Shown here in pieces: positions 1 through 12,437 of a DNA stretch of 64,000 bases. The stretch is from Nelumbo lutea (taxonomy: Eukaryota; Streptophyta; Magnoliopsida; Proteales; Nelumbonaceae). The number at the start of each line of letters is the position of its first letter. Positions within the stretch are counted from its first letter, which is position 1. Both the position numbers and the translations under genes were made by a program. The stretch covers positions 66,126,383 through 66,190,382 of the forward strand of contig JAKGHH010000002.1 of the NCBI GenBank assembly GCA_022828595.1. The letters run 5' to 3'. The notes below the pieces were generated by a model. That model was not told the DNA's origin and searched no databases. It saw only the letters and a list, made by a program, of their open reading frames with translations.

Positions 1-3000
1 GATTCTGGCGCTACTACTCGCATAAGTGTGTCTATGCAGGGTTGCATCTGGAGCCGACCGCCAACTGATGCTGAAAGATTCATCTATGTAGGCGATGGCA
101 ATAAAGTTCCTGTGGAAGCTGTAGGACATTTTAGATTGATTTTAAAAACTGGTTGTTGTTTGAATTTAGTTGAGACGTTTGTAACTCCATCATTTAAACG
201 TAACTTAATTTCTATTTTCTGTTTAGACAAATCTGGTTACTTTTGTGGTTTTGGAAATAATAAAGTTAGTATTTCTCTATATTCAAATGTTATTGGTACT
301 GGTATTTTAATTGACCGTCTTTATATGTTAGAAACTATTGCTTCCCACAATGCAATCCTGCATGCAAGTACTAAAGATGCAAAGCGTAAATTAACCGAGA
401 ATTTTGCTTCCTTATGGCATAAGCGCTTAGGCCACATCTCTAAACAGAGAATTCAAAAGCTTGTATCGGATGGAATTCTTGATTCCCTTGATTTAACGGA
501 TTTCCAAATCTGTATTGAGTGTATTAAGGGAAAATTGACGAACACAAAGAAATTAGGTGCCAATAAATGTACGAAAGTCTTAGAACTGATACATACGGAC
601 ATCTATGGGCCATTCCCTATGCCTGCATGGAATGACCAGCAGTACTTCATCACGTTCATAGATGACTATTCGTGGTATGGGTACCTATACTTAATAAGTG
701 AGAAGTCTCAATCCCTAGACGTTTTCAAATCTTATAAAGCTGAAGTTGAACTTCAACTTGGTAAGAAAATTAAAGCTGTCAAATTTGACCGTGGCGGGGA
801 ATACTATAACATATATGATGGATCAGGTTGGCAACGTTCAGGACCCTTTGCTAACTTCCTAAAGGAATGTGGTATCGTCCCACAATACACCATGTCGAGT
901 ACACCCACCATGAATGGTGTTGTTGAAAGACGAAACATGACACTTAAGGACATGGTGAGGAGCATGATTAGTCATTCTTCTTTACCTGAATCACTTTGGG
1001 GAGAAGCATTAAAAATGGTAGTGTATATCCTTAACAGAGTACCCAACAAAGCAGTAACTGAAACCCCATATGAGTTTTGGACTGGGAAAAAGCCCAGCAT
1101 AAGGCACCTACACATTTGGGGATGTCCAGTCGAAGTGAGGCCTTATAGGCCCAACGAAAGGAAATTGAACTCTAGGACAGTTAGTTGTTACTTTGTTGGA
1201 TACGCGGAATGTTCTCGAGGGTTCAAGTTCTATGATCCCACTACCCGCTCCTTCTTTTAGATAGGAAATGCGAGATTTCTTGAAGATGTTGAGTTTGGAG
1301 GGGAAGAATTAAGGAACGTCTCTTTTGACGAAACAGTTGTCTTGCAAGAAGAGAAATTCATTTCTCTTCCTGATATTATTATCGCCAGTGATCAGACAAC
1401 AATTCCTAACACTGTTCATGAAGCGATTCCGGTTCAAGACAACAATAAAGTTCCTTCCATAGAGCAAACTCAACAACCTCAAGAAGTGCCATCGAGGAGA
1501 TCCAACAGACAAAGAAGAAGTACGATTCCAGATGACTATATTATGTTCCTCCTAGAACAAGAAGATTTGGTAGGCTTAGCGAAAATGATCCAATCACCCT
1601 TCGCGAAGCCCTTTAAAGTTCTAATTCTCAACATTGGATCAATGCCATGCAAGAAGAGATGAAATCCATGAAAGACAATGACATTTGGGATCTTGTTGAG
1701 TTGCTTGAAGGCTCGAAACCCATTGGTTGCAAATGGATATTTAAAACCAAAAGGGATTCAAAAGTCAATGTCGAAACATATAAGGCTCGTTTAGTCACCA
1801 AAAGTTTCACTCAAAGGGAAGGCATTGATTATAAAGAGACCTTTTTCTCCGGTTTCTTCGAATGACTCCTTTAGGACAACAATGACACTTGTAGCTCATT
1901 TTGATTTAGAGCTACATCAGATGGATGTAAAGACAACATTTCTCAACGGAGACATTGATGAAACGATTTATATGGTTCAGTCAGAAAACTTTGAATCCAA
2001 AAATTCAAAGTCTATGGTCTGCAAATTAAAGAAATCCATTTATGGTCTCAAATAGGCTTCTTGTCGATGGTATCACAAAATTTTATCAAGTGATTACCTC
2101 ATATGGTTTTGAGGTAAATGTGGTTGATGAATGTGTATACCACAAGTTCAGTCGAAGCAGGTTTATCTTCCTGGTACTATATGTCGATGACATATTGCTA
2201 GCGAGTAATGATATAGGCTTGCTGCACGAATCTAAGAAATTTCTCACTAAGAATTTTGAGATGAAAGATCTTGGGGACACCTCTTTTGTGCTAGGAATAC
2301 AAACACTACGAGATCGCTCTAGAGGCGTTCTTGGATTGTCACAAAAGGGCTATATCAAAAAGTTGCTAAGCAGATTCGGCATGAAAAGTTGTTCGTCGGG
2401 TGATACACCTGTGGCTAAAGGAGATAAGTTCAATCTCAGTCAGTGCCCCAAAAAAGACCTTGAAATAAAGGAGATGCAAAAGGTTCCCTATGCCTCGGCT
2501 ATAGGAAGTCTGATGTATGCTCAAGTTTGTACTCGTCCCGATATAGCATTTATAGTGGAACTGTTGGGTAGATATTTGAGTAACCCAGGACTGGATCATT
2601 GGAAAGGAGCCAAATGGGCCATGTTGTATTTACAGAGAACAAAGGACTTCATGTTAATCTACAGGAAATTGGACAGTTTGGAAATCATTGGGTATTCTGA
2701 TTCTGATTTTGCGGGATGCCAAGACAGCAAACGATTCACTTCGGGCTATGTTTTCATGTTAGTTGGAGGAGCTATATCTTGGAAAAGTGACAAACAGACG
2801 CTCATAGCCCCTTCAACTATGGCAGTAGAGCTCATAGCTTGCTTTGAGGCATCCAATCATGGGATATGGCTGTGTAACTTTGTCACGGGGCTGCAAATGG
2901 TTAATGGCATTGAAAGGCCATTAAAGTTATTGTGTGACAATAGATCCGCAGTTCTGTATTCCAACAACAATAGAAGTTCTGTGAAGTCGAAACATATTGA

Positions 3001-3172
3001 TATCAAGTTTCTATCTGTTAAGGAAAGAGTTCAGAGTGGTCAAATTTGCATAGAGCATATAGGGACAAACTCCATGATAGCGGATCCATTGACCAAGGGA
3101 TTGCCACCTAAGGTCTTTCATGAGCACACTGCTCGTATGGGTACAAGCATGTTTTATGGTACCTTGATTTAG
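1..3172 (+). pseudogene. Ty1/copia pol polyprotein, broken
   Basis: Remains of a copia-type polyprotein; the window opens inside it. Frame 1 starts at the aspartic protease motif DSGAT (bases 1-15). The integrase zinc-binding part follows (HKRLGH at about 418-435, then CIECIKG), then the integrase core with catalytic D (HTDIYGP), D (FDRGGEY) and E (NGVVERR). Reverse transcriptase follows with YVDD at about 2182, and RNase H with YSDSDFAG near 2695 and the C-terminal HIDIKFL and DPLTKGLP motifs up to 3172. The frame is destroyed: an in-frame stop at 1258-1260, a frameshift near 1640, another near 1860, a stop at 2053-2055 and a frameshift near 2077. The order PR-IN-RT-RH is that of copia elements. 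Gag and the 5' LTR lie left of the window. I do not assign a lineage. Confidence 0.96.
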
Positions 3173-3608
3173 TGGGAGTTTTCTTTTCTTTTGCTCTTGG
3201 ATGCACTATGGATTAAGGCATGTTTGCATGTCTACATTTACACACAATAAAGTTTATGACTCTTTCCATCATCTACATCTCTGAATATGTTTGCGATTTT
3301 TTATTGATCTCTCTAAAGAATAAAGTAAAACCAATTGGAAATAGGCATGTTTTGAGATCACATTGCTTGTAATTTCCATGCCACTCATCCATACTTGATC
3401 TATGTCATTGAATGCATTGATACGGTGAGCATGAAAGGCTTAGTTACGCATATATGTGGCAAAAGCCGTCATGGTCTCATATTAGTACAAGACATGGACC
3501 AGATTGAAACTAAGGAGAAGTCTAAAGAAATTAGCATAAGAAGTGTATACATAAGGAATTCTTTCAATATAATTGTTTCAATTCTCATATGTAGCCCAAG
3601 TGGGAGAT
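3173..3608 (+). other. Copia 3' untranslated region ending in a polypurine tract
   Basis: Noncoding stretch between the pol stop and the 3' LTR. It ends in AAGTGGGAGAT (about 3598-3608), the polypurine tract typically found directly before the 3' LTR in plant copia elements. A similar AGTGGGAG occurs right after the stop codon at about 3171. No other gene is visible. Confidence 0.7.
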
Positions 3609-4054
3609 TGTTAGGTTTTAATCTCTATTAAGTGGGGTTACATATTCAGCGAAACAATTGCATTGATGGCCTATCTTGTAAGTGGGCTAAATCAAGTGAT
3701 TCATTTATGCAAAGCCCGTAGACTTCAACAAAAGGGTATAGGGCTTAATGAGTGGATACCACATTTTGGCCCATATAGGCTTAATGGGATCTTATTAGGT
3801 CAAAATATAAAGGCTCCTAGGTTATAATTCCCAATATGTTAAATCATCTAGCCGCCCTCTTGCTCTACCCCATTAGAGTCAAGAGCTGAGAAAACCTAAG
3901 GAATAATGAAGATTTAACTGAGGAAAACCACACCAGTCGACCAACCATTAGTTCATCAATCATTCCGCAAGGGTTTCCACTACTGCGATGGATGCAGGTA
4001 TGTACGTTTAAACCTCCTTGATAACTATAGCATGATATTCTTTGGGGTGCAACA
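3609..4054 (+). repeat. 3' LTR of the Ty1/copia element
   Basis: Starts with TGTTAGG directly after the polypurine tract, as expected for a copia LTR. The right end is inferred at GCAACA (4049-4054), which forms the TGTT/AACA inverted ends. The 5' LTR is outside the window, so neither the end nor a target duplication can be confirmed. Only the left border is well supported. Confidence 0.6.
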
Positions 4055-5025
4055 TGGTTTCTTGTTCTTCATACATGAATTGTATTGGTATGATTCTACA
4101 AGACCAAGGATTGATTTGCTCCCATTTATTTATTCTTACATAAAAAAGTAAACTGGTTTTATACTCCTTTTACACTCTTGTGTGTTTGGATGATCGATGT
4201 AAAAGGTAGCGTCCCTTAAGCCTTTGATTGCTCAGCCCATCTCCTCTTTTTTCCATGTCCAACATTGAGCATTATTTTCAAAAGCCTAAAAAGTTGTAGC
4301 TGAGATAAATGTTTTCGTTTTCATCGTAGAACAGGAACCCCAATTTTTCTATCTTGAATCAATGGATGAATGATGGATCAGTGTTAAATATTTGCAAGAA
4401 ATTAAAAGGGAAAAACATGAGAAAGAACAAGAGCTTCATAGGATTTCTAGACGAAATCTAGTAATAGGAAAACCCACAGAAAATCAATTTGGGATAGAAA
4501 AATGGCTCTAGGATTGAAGCTTCCTTGCCACAACTCCAAGCCATGTAGTTACAGAAGCTTTTTCTCTTGTTCAAGACATGTTTGGGTTTTCATCGCTGAT
4601 CGATTGATTCCATCTCAGAATCCTAGATGTTGCACCGTGGTGGCCGCTGACTGACCAAAGTGGTGATTGTGATCGCAATTGGATGTCTGAGGTCATGGTG
4701 GTTGCCACAACAGTTGTTTTGGGAGAGAGAGAGAGAGAGAGAGAGAGAATCACACTCATCGGAGAAGCAGCAACACTGAGGAAGAGATATATTACTGGAA
4801 GAACTACCTTTACACCAATGGAGAGATGAGAAAAGGTTTCCAAATCGATTTTTTCGATGCATTTTTTACATCGATTCTCAATGTAAAAATCTAATGAAAA
4901 GATTGTTTACATCAATATTCATTTTTATTTTACACTCCAACCAAACAACTATAAAACTGAACCAAAGTGTAAAATTACATAGAACCAGATTTTACACCAT
5001 TTCCAAACGCAACCTTAGGTGGCGT
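4055..5025. other. Noncoding spacer
   Basis: No gene recognised. It contains a GA microsatellite (4723-4748). The right part (about 4846-5025) has several TTTACA/TGTAAA motifs and ends in CCAAACGCAACCTTA. That looks like one end of a small DNA element, but I could not find its partner end. Confidence 0.5.
4723..4748. repeat. (GA)13 microsatellite
   Basis: Uninterrupted GA dinucleotide run, read directly. Confidence 0.95.
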
Positions 5026-7604
5026 TTGATTGCACTATTCAGACGTCTAAAGTCTGAAATAGTTGCTTTTCAGACACCACAGCCATTTGTATGTGCCTCT
5101 TAATATTAGATCCGAAATGACAATATTATCCTCATAACGCACTCAGACGCTATTCAGACATGAGTAAATGACAATATTATCCTCATAACGCACTCAGACG
5201 CTATTCAGACATGAGTAAATGACAATATTATCCTCATAAAAATTATAAATGACAACATTTTGTCCTTCAAATAAAACCCAAAAAATTAGGTCATTCACCC
5301 TCATTTTCGAACCAAGAAGAAGCTCACGGCCAACCCTCTCTACAAGCAAGCTCCACCGCCATTTCTCTTTGAACCGAATCTACTCTCTCAAAGGTATGTT
5401 TCTTGCTTCGAACTGAAGAACCTTCTCTTCGAACCGAATCTGAAGAAGCTCCCTCACTCTATTATTAAAACCCTTGCTATCTTCAGTTTTTTTTCTTTTT
5501 TTTATTGCCATGCTTGTTGGATAGACATGAATGATTTATGCTATTCAACCATTCGGATTCTTTTTCTTTGTGGTATATGGATTAATAGGAATGATTTTCG
5601 TTTGATTTGGTTTACCCAGATTCTCTGTAAGATTTATCATAAACCATAATAATGTTAAGGTAATGTATGTTGGGGGAAGAACTAACCCTTTGAGAACTTG
5701 AGGATAGGCTCAAGAACTGACCACTGTGCCTTGCATTGCTGCATCAACGAAAATAACTTGTGGGTAGGGCTAGGACTTAGGTTTCAGAAGAATATGGAAG
5801 ATAGGTTTAGTGCTTTACAATCAACTTGTTTTTGTTTTATTTATTAATTTTTTTTTTTTGGTAAAACTCAAGAAAACATTCCTTTAGGTTACATTTCCTG
5901 ATGTCCATTCTCTGCTAGCCTTTCCTGATATTATATGAGACTGTGAGCTATTAAATTACAGTTTCTATTGATATATGTTATTTTACTTCTGTCAAAGAGA
6001 TTGACAATTTGACACCATACTGAAGTTCTTCAATCACCGATTGCTCCAACCATTGGTGTTCTTGTTTCTGTTGGATAATTGGAAGGCTAGTTTAGCCGAA
6101 TTTGTAACAACTTGATCTCCTCACGGACCAAAATTTAGAGCTCACCTTAACTTGAGAAGACCAAGTTGTTGCTTCATTTTAAATCTAAAATTTCTTTCAA
6201 AATGTAGTTTAAAACTAAATTGCTGCTTTAGTAGTCATTCCATATTGCACAAAATTATTATTTTATAGGGTATTTTGAGATGATTAAGCAAGTAATTAGC
6301 AGTTTTAGAAGACCAAGTTACTCATTCTTACACTTGTATTTTGCATTTGGGCTTTTGTAGTCCTGCCATGCTCAGGTTGGATTGAGATGAGTTCGGTTCT
6401 GATTCAGTGGGATTTTGGATCTTAATTCAAGTCCCAAACTTTTAGTTTTATATGAACTCAACAAAATTATTTTGTTTTGGCTCCTCCTATCTCATTTTGG
6501 AGAGAGAGAGATTCTTCGCTGTAATATATTTTCACGTAAGCATAGTTTTAAACAGCTAGCGCCACCATATATAATTGCAACATGGATCCTAGGTCCCTGC
6601 TTTGCTGAGTTGACTCGAATTCTGAGTCGGCAAGGTATTTTGAGGAATAGGTGTCAATGAGTTGCATAGAGTAGGTGCACTGTGTCTGTGTGCACGTTCA
6701 TAGAAATCCAAACCTATCCTATAGAAACTTTTAACATCTTTATGTATTGTAAGATAGTAGACAAGGCTTTTGCTCATAAATCTGAAACCTGAATCGCCCC
6801 AACGTCCTCTCTTTCCTAGAGAACAAGAGCCATGATAGGAAAAGCACTGCTTTACGTATATGGCCTAGGAACAAAGATAATTCCTTATCCATAGATATAT
6901 GTTTGTCAAAACCAAATGAAAGGTCGTTTTCTGTATAGCTCATGGTCATGGGACGCCCATGCCCCAAGAGCCTGTGACAACCCCTCACAAAATGGTGCAA
7001 CCCCCCTCCCCCAGCTGTGGCTCCAGATGAATCATGAATACAAATTTAGTGATTGTTTCTTTCTTTCAAGAATAAGGAGATTACTAGCCCTGACTGATCT
7101 CCAAATTCAGTCGGCCTTGATCTGGACTGAACTACAGCTGACCCATTTCCATTGTTGTACATACCTACAGTGGACTCTGCTTGTCTTTATGTATTGAACT
7201 TGGCTAACATCCTGCTTTTATACATTGAGATTGACAGAGCAGGCCAGAGAACCTCATTAACAATTGGAACAGAAACAAACCCATATCGCATTGATTTCAA
7301 ACTTGCCGACTCAAAAAGTCTAGTTCTGTGCTTAGCCTGCCATTGTTGTTGCCTTTAGTCACCTCAATAGGTGAAAGAAGATTCCCAAACTTAGAGAGAT
7401 AACTAGAGATACTGAATTTACACCCCCCAAAGGTTTATTTTGCTGATATGTATATGTTTATTTTGTTGATATAAATATGAGTATATTCTCTTATTTCTCT
7501 TCTTTAACTTCAAGAAGTTTCTTTTAGTTTTAACTCTTTATGCTTTGAGATTGGGTTTTCTACTTTTGACATAGGTCCTACATTATCATTTATAGGGGTT
7601 AGGA
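5026..7604 (+). other. Possible 5' end and leader of a PIF/Harbinger element
   Basis: The sequence CCTTA|GGTGGCGTTTGATTGC at about 5023-5042 resembles a Harbinger terminus beside a TTA target site, but no matching opposite terminus was found. Bases 5290-5393 are C/T-rich and leader-like and end in a possible splice donor (AAG|GTATGT near 5394). The rest to 7604 is AT-rich and noncoding, with only short open frames. I infer that this is the upstream part of the element whose genes begin at 7605. Confidence 0.35.
5119..5239. repeat. 51-bp tandem repeat, 2.4 copies
   Basis: GACAATATTATCCTCATAA starts at 5119, 5170 and 5221, an exact 51-base period. The first two full units are essentially identical. 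The unit includes CACTCAGACGCTATTCAGAC, echoing the CAGAC motifs at 5030-5080. Confidence 0.95.
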
Positions 7605-8419
7605 ATGGCTACCGGAGATAACTTTGATAGAGCCACTTTGGAAGGACCCGGCCCTACAAAAACTATTGTGGACTTCTGCATTGATGAGGTGTCCACTCAT
7701 AGGAGACAAGGTGGGTCACTTAAGAAAGAATCATGGGCACGAATTCAGAAAAAAAGATAATGGAAAAGCTCCATAAGAATTTTTCATGGAAGCAACTTAA
7801 AAATGGCTTCGATTATTTAAAGAGAAAATATCAATTATGGGTGATCCTCATCAATAGGACTCGAAATGGATACAACCCGTCTACTGGTACAGTGGACTGG
7901 TCAAATGAGTATTGGGAAGAGTTCTTGAAGGTTTCCTTGAATTTTTGTTGTTGATAGGTAATGTATATGTGGGTAGGATCTAATAGGATAGGTTGTTTGT
8001 TTGTATGATAACGAGCCTAGCCAAATGCAAAGGTTTTTAGGTATGCAGGACTCCAATTTGCCGATGAGTGTACAATATTGTTCAATGGGGTCTGTTCAAT
8101 TGGAGAATTTGGTTGGACTCCAATTGCAAATAGGTCAAGACCATTGGCCTCTACGGGTTCATCAAATGCTTCACTAGGTACTGATTTTGATAGTGAGACA
8201 CCAGATGGTGATCCTATTGACATTGATGATACGCCAATCACACCTCCCGCAAGGTCCCAGCCTCAAACACAACAACCTTTTAAGGAGTCTACAGGTCAAA
8301 GTGAACACCACTTTAAAAGGCAAAAAAAGTTCACTAGTGAGCTTAATGCTAAGATGGAGAAGCTTCTTGATATTATGATTGTTGAGGATGGAGGACCATT
8401 TGTAGAACAATGTATTTAG
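7605..8419 (+). pseudogene. PIF/Harbinger MYB/SANT-like accessory protein, broken
   Basis: Resembles the MYB/SANT-like protein (Myb_DNA-bind_3 type) encoded next to the transposase in plant PIF/Harbinger elements, where it is thought to help the transposase bind DNA. The ATG at 7605 opens MATGDNFDRATLEG. The frame shifts at an A-rich run near 7745-7755. The SANT-like core continues in another frame (WKQLKNGFDYLKRKYQLW, then VDWSNEYWEEFLK to about 7930). A GT after EEFLK and an AG before 8037 suggest an intron. The second exon reads YAGLQFADECTILFNG and a Ser/Pro/Gln-rich tail with a basic KRQKK patch, ending at 8419. The frameshift makes it non-functional as it stands. The transposase remnant follows at 9040. 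Confidence 0.8.
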
Positions 8420-9039
8420 AAGCTTCATGATTTTGGCTAGACACCTAATACTCCTTTATATATAGAGGCTTCGGTCATCTTTGTGGAAAGCCTAAAAGCA
8501 AGAAGGGAATGGATCCATTGGTGTGAATCTTATGACACACCCAATGAGGAGGCGATTTAAACGGTGGATATCATTTTATGCTAAGAGGATGAACATATTA
8601 TAGGACTTGTCTGTCGATTTTAATCATACTTGGACTTGATGTTTTAGTTGATTAGATGGAACTCTTTTTTTTTTTTTTTGTCTGTTAAACAGTTTGGGAT
8701 GATATACTTGCATTAAACTTTTTGGGTTTTGTTTTTTGTTTTATATTTTGAGTATATTTACACAAACTTGATGAGTTTATTGGATGAAAATGATATTTTG
8801 ATATTTCTCTTCAACATGCTTATAGATTTGGTTTTAGATTATGGAAGCATATTCCAAGGATGCCAGATTGTGAATCTGCACTACCTGGTTGTCTTTATAC
8901 ACATAAGCTATTAAATGGAAACAACCAGCAAACCATCGAGGTGACGAGGATGCTGGTTAAAGCATATGTACGGGGCTGTGGCCATTTTCGTAATTGTGGA
9001 TAGTTGCATGATAGCCGATACATATCAGTGGAGTAAAAG
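8420..9039. other. Noncoding spacer between the two Harbinger genes
   Basis: AT-rich, with a T-run at about 8667-8681. No gene recognised. Short fragments may be decayed element sequence. Confidence 0.5.
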
Positions 9040-9388
9040 ATGACTATGCTTCTGCTGTGTTTAAGCCATAATGAAAGGTTCTCTATTCTAAAGAGAAGAT
9101 TCCAGCATTCCACCCAAACAGTGCATACATACTTTCATAAAATGCTATCTACTATGATGGAATTTGCACGAGAAATGATACATCCAACTACATTTGACCC
9201 AAACCCAAACATCCCAGGGCACCATAAATGACTCCGACAAGTATTCAAAGTAAATAATTAACAATATCAAATAAGTTTCATAATTATGATTGGTGTAGGG
9301 GTTGAGATCAAAACTAGTTATTTTCTTTTGTTGCCAAAGCGTATTGTTGGTGCTTTAGATGGAACACTTGTTCATATTGTGGTACCAT
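9040..9388 (+). pseudogene. PIF/Harbinger DDE transposase, 5' fragment
   Basis: Encodes the N-terminal part of a Harbinger (DDE_Tnp_4) transposase. HNERFSILKRRFQHSTQTVH and EFAREMIHPTTFDPNPN are hallmark segments. A stop replaces Arg in HHK*LRQVFK (about 9229). A probable intron starts at GTAAATAATT after VFK. The reading resumes with RIVGALDGTLVHIVVP, where ALDGT contains the first catalytic aspartate. The homology stops at about 9388 and turns directly into gypsy integrase sequence, so two thirds of the transposase, including the other catalytic residues, are missing. The missing part was not seen after the gypsy element at 15731 either. Confidence 0.85.
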
Positions 9389-9471
9389 CAGAAATCGAAA
9401 TACCTACACTACGAATTGAAGCATATGACAATCAGACAAACGGAGACGAGTTACATACCAACCTCGACCTA
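9389..9471 (+). repeat. Displaced duplicate of the integrase C-terminal segment
   Basis: Bases 9389-9471 copy about 11793-11874 almost exactly (encoding IEIPTLRIEAYDNQTNGDEL). The copy lies 2.4 kb upstream of its proper place, directly at the junction with the Harbinger transposase. It is followed by a stuttered GAAATACCTAC (about 9485 and 9500) before RT begins, which suggests template switching or repair at the junction. Confidence 0.88.
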
Positions 9472-9504
9472 AATAATCAGACGAAATACCTACACTACGA
9501 AATA

Positions 9505-10546
9505 CCTACGTACTGCTACAAGGTCATGCTCTTCGGACTAAATAATGTTGGGGCAACCTTCCAAAGACTTGTGAACAAGCTGTTTTGGTCCTTAATTGGC
9601 ACGAAAATAGAATGTTATATAGACAACATGGTCGTCAAGACAGTTTTCATAGGAATTAATACCAGACTTAGATTCTGTCTTCCAAATTCTGCGTCAATTT
9701 AGCATGAAACTGAACCCAAACATGCGTGTCTTCGGTGTCACCTCGGGTAAGTTCCTAGGATACACTGTCAACCGATGCGGTATTAAGGCCAACCCGGACA
9801 AGATAAAGGCCATCCTAGATATGAGACCACCCTGAAAAGTGAAAGAGGTTCAGAGGTTAAACGGCCGCATAAACGCTCTGAGCCTCTTCATGTCCAAATC
9901 AGCAGACCGTTGTCTGCCTTTCTTTAAAGCAATCAAAGGCAAAGGGTTCGAATGGACCCGAGACTACCAGCTCGCATTCGACGAGGTAAAACGCTACCTC
10001 ACTAGTGTACCGACCTTAACCAAACCCGAGGAGGGTGAGGTCTTAGAATTGTACCTCCCGGCAAGCGACGAGGTGGTCAGTTCGGTACTAATAAAAGAAG
10101 TAGATCGGGTCCAACGACCCATCTATTATGTTAGTAAAATTCTGTAGGGAGCAGAGACGAGATACCCGCAAATAGAAAAGCTAGCATACGCACTAGTAAT
10201 TGCAGCTCGGAAACTCCGCTCATATTTCCAGGCTCATACTGTCATCGTCTTGATTGACAAACCTCTGAGGCAAGTCTTACTCAAGCCCGAGGTTTTTGGT
10301 CGGCTGACGAAGTGGGTCATCGAGCTCAGCGAGTACGACCTCCAGTATAAACCACGAACTGCTATTAAGGCTCAAGCCTTATCAGATTTCATCGCCGAGT
10401 GCACGTTTAGCCTCGAAGTCCCTAAGTCAGTTGAGCCCGAGATCCCCAGTTCGGGTGAGTCCGGAGCTCCCAAGCCAATAGAGTCTGAACCCCGTGAAGT
10501 AGCAGCCAATGTGGCATCTCTCCTAGTTAGGCCAAATGCGAACTAG
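9505..10546 (+). pseudogene. Gypsy reverse transcriptase and RNase H, broken
   Basis: RT palm and thumb: YCYKVMLFGLNNVGATFQR, then the active-site block CYIDNM in place of the usual YIDDM, so one catalytic aspartate is lost. A frameshift falls at about 9650-9664. KFLGYTVNRCGIKANPDK follows, then a stop at 9833-9835. The RNase H part begins with KEVQRLNGRINALSLF and has FEWTRDYQLAFDEVK, IYYVSKIL, a stop at 10145-10147 where family members usually have Gln, and KLRSYFQAHTVIVLID, ending with the linker SDFIAECTF. A further stop lies at 10544-10546. The finger region of RT and everything N-terminal to it is absent. Confidence 0.93.
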
Positions 10547-11193
10547 GATGAAGAGCCCTGGATCCTTCACATAGATGGCTCCTCGAACCAGCAAGGTAGC
10601 GGGGCTGGAATAGTGTTGCGCGGCTCGGTGGCACAAAATTGGAATACGCACTACGCTTTGAGTTCGCGGCATTCAACAACGAGGCGGAGTATGAGGCATT
10701 GATAGTCGGGCTGAACCTAGCCCAAAAGGTAAGAGCAAAACATATAATTATCTGCAGCGATTCCCAGCTTGTGGTCAACCAAGTTACGGGCGAATACAAA
10801 GCACGCGAGCTCACTATGATCAAATACTTGGCAAAAGTAAAGGAGGCTCTACTAAACTTCCAGTCACACTTCATCAGGCAAATCCCGAGGCCAGAGAACA
10901 TTGAGGCCGATGCCCTGTCCCGGTTAGCCAGCACGAGTCACAACACCATGAGAACCGTATACATAGAGGACTTACCTCAGCATAGCATTCTCGGTGGGGC
11001 AGAGGATGTCACTCTCGTCCTTGAAGCAGAGCTGAGCTGGATTGACCCACTCGCGAGCTTCTTGCTAGATGGAACCCTCCCTGCGGACTGCAATGTAGCC
11101 AGGAGGGTGCAACGCCAGGCAGCCAAATACGTCATAATAGATGAATGGCTGTACTGGCGGTCGTACACGCTCTCCTACCTGCGTTGCTTGTGA
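10547..11193 (+). pseudogene. Second (archaeal-type) RNase H of the Tat element
   Basis: Reads WILHIDGSSNQQGSGAGIVL (first catalytic Asp in HIDGSS), then a frameshift before 10639. YALRFEFAAFNNEAEYEAL (catalytic Glu), IICSDSQLVVNQV (catalytic Asp) and PENIEADALSRLAS (last Asp) follow. This extra RNase H is the diagnostic domain of Tat-lineage plant elements. The tail runs into the integrase N-terminus at YLRCL and meets a stop at 11191-11193. Confidence 0.92.
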
Positions 11194-12136
11194 CCTGCTG
11201 AAGCCGGGCTCGTACTCTGTGACACTCAGAAAATGCGACAAGTGTCAGAAGCATGCCAATATCCACCATCAGCCTGTCACCGACCGCAAGTACCTCACCA
11301 GTCCATGGCCCTTTGCGCAATGGGGCTTCGACCTCCTGGGGCCAATCCCGCTAGCAATAGGTGGGAGGAAGTTCCTAGTGGTGGCAATAGATTACTTCAC
11401 AAAGTGGATAGAAGTTGAACCTCTAGCAACAGTTACAGCCCGAAACATACAGAACTTCTTTTGGAAGAACATAGTATGTTGCTTCAGGTTACCTCGGGTA
11501 CTGATTTCTAACAATGGCAAGCAGTTCGAGGATATCCAGTTTCAATAATGGTGCCAAGATATGAGAATCCGGCAGAACTTCACATCGGTTGCACACCCGC
11601 AGGCAAACGGTCAGACAGAAGTAATGAACAGAGCTATCCTCCGTGGACTGAAAGCGATACTGGACCGAGCTAAAAGGTTGTGGGCGGACGAGCTACCAAG
11701 TGTTCTATGGGCTCACCAAACCACGGAAAAAACTACCACAGGAGAAACCCCCTTTAACCTCACATACGGCACTGAAGCGATAATCCCAGCGGAGATTGAA
11801 ATACCTACACTACGAATTGAAGCATATGACAATCAGACAAATGGAGACGAGTTACGTACCAACCTCGACCTACTGGATGAGGTAAGAGACCTCGCGCACA
11901 TCCGGACCGTAGCCTACCAGCAAAGAGTAGCTCGATACTACAATGCCAGAGTAAAGAAGCGGAACTTCCACGTCGGCGACCTAGTCCTCTGTAAGATCAT
12001 GGCACCCGAGCCCGGCATGGGCAAACTTGGACCGAATTGGGAAGGGCCCTACCAAGTAAAAGAGAGCACTCGGAAGGGCATACGAGCTCGAAACTTTAGA
12101 GGGAAAACAAGTACCCCGAGCTTGGAACATCGTTAA
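11194..12136 (+). pseudogene. Gypsy integrase, broken
   Basis: The zinc-binding part is internally deleted: after YLRCL*PAEAG the sequence jumps to CDKCQKHANIHHQP, keeping the Cys pair but losing the His pair region. The core has the first Asp in FDLLGPIP. The second position reads ISNNGKQF where ISDNG is usual, so that catalytic Asp is lost. A stop at 11546-11548 precedes WCQDMRIRQNF. The catalytic Glu region HPQANGQTEVMNR is present. The C-terminal part includes GDLVLCKIMAPEPGMGKLGPNWEGPYQV and ends at 12136 without a chromodomain. Confidence 0.93.
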
Positions 12137-12437
12137 CTTGAGACGATACTACCTATAGATCACCAAGTGAAGTGGACTAAGTCACTACTAGGGCCAAAGG
12201 GCTAGGATGCCGAACTAACAAGGACCTTAGCATGGGCAAGCAAAGGCAAAAAATGCAAACTAAAAGCTCGGGCAAAGTGCCAACAATGAACTAATAGGGG
12301 CATCGGCATATGGTCAGTTCGGCAATACGGCCACTTCGGAGGAAAGAGTGACCAACACTTAATCAAAAGAAAATCATTCCATTTGCAAAATACTTTGTGT
12401 ACATTTAAAAAAAAAACAAAAACAAATAGAAGCGATC
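12137..12437. other. Spacer between pol and the antisense gene
   Basis: Noncoding gypsy interior. No motif recognised apart from an A-rich run at about 12408-12427, just downstream of the antisense gene's stop codon. Confidence 0.6.
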
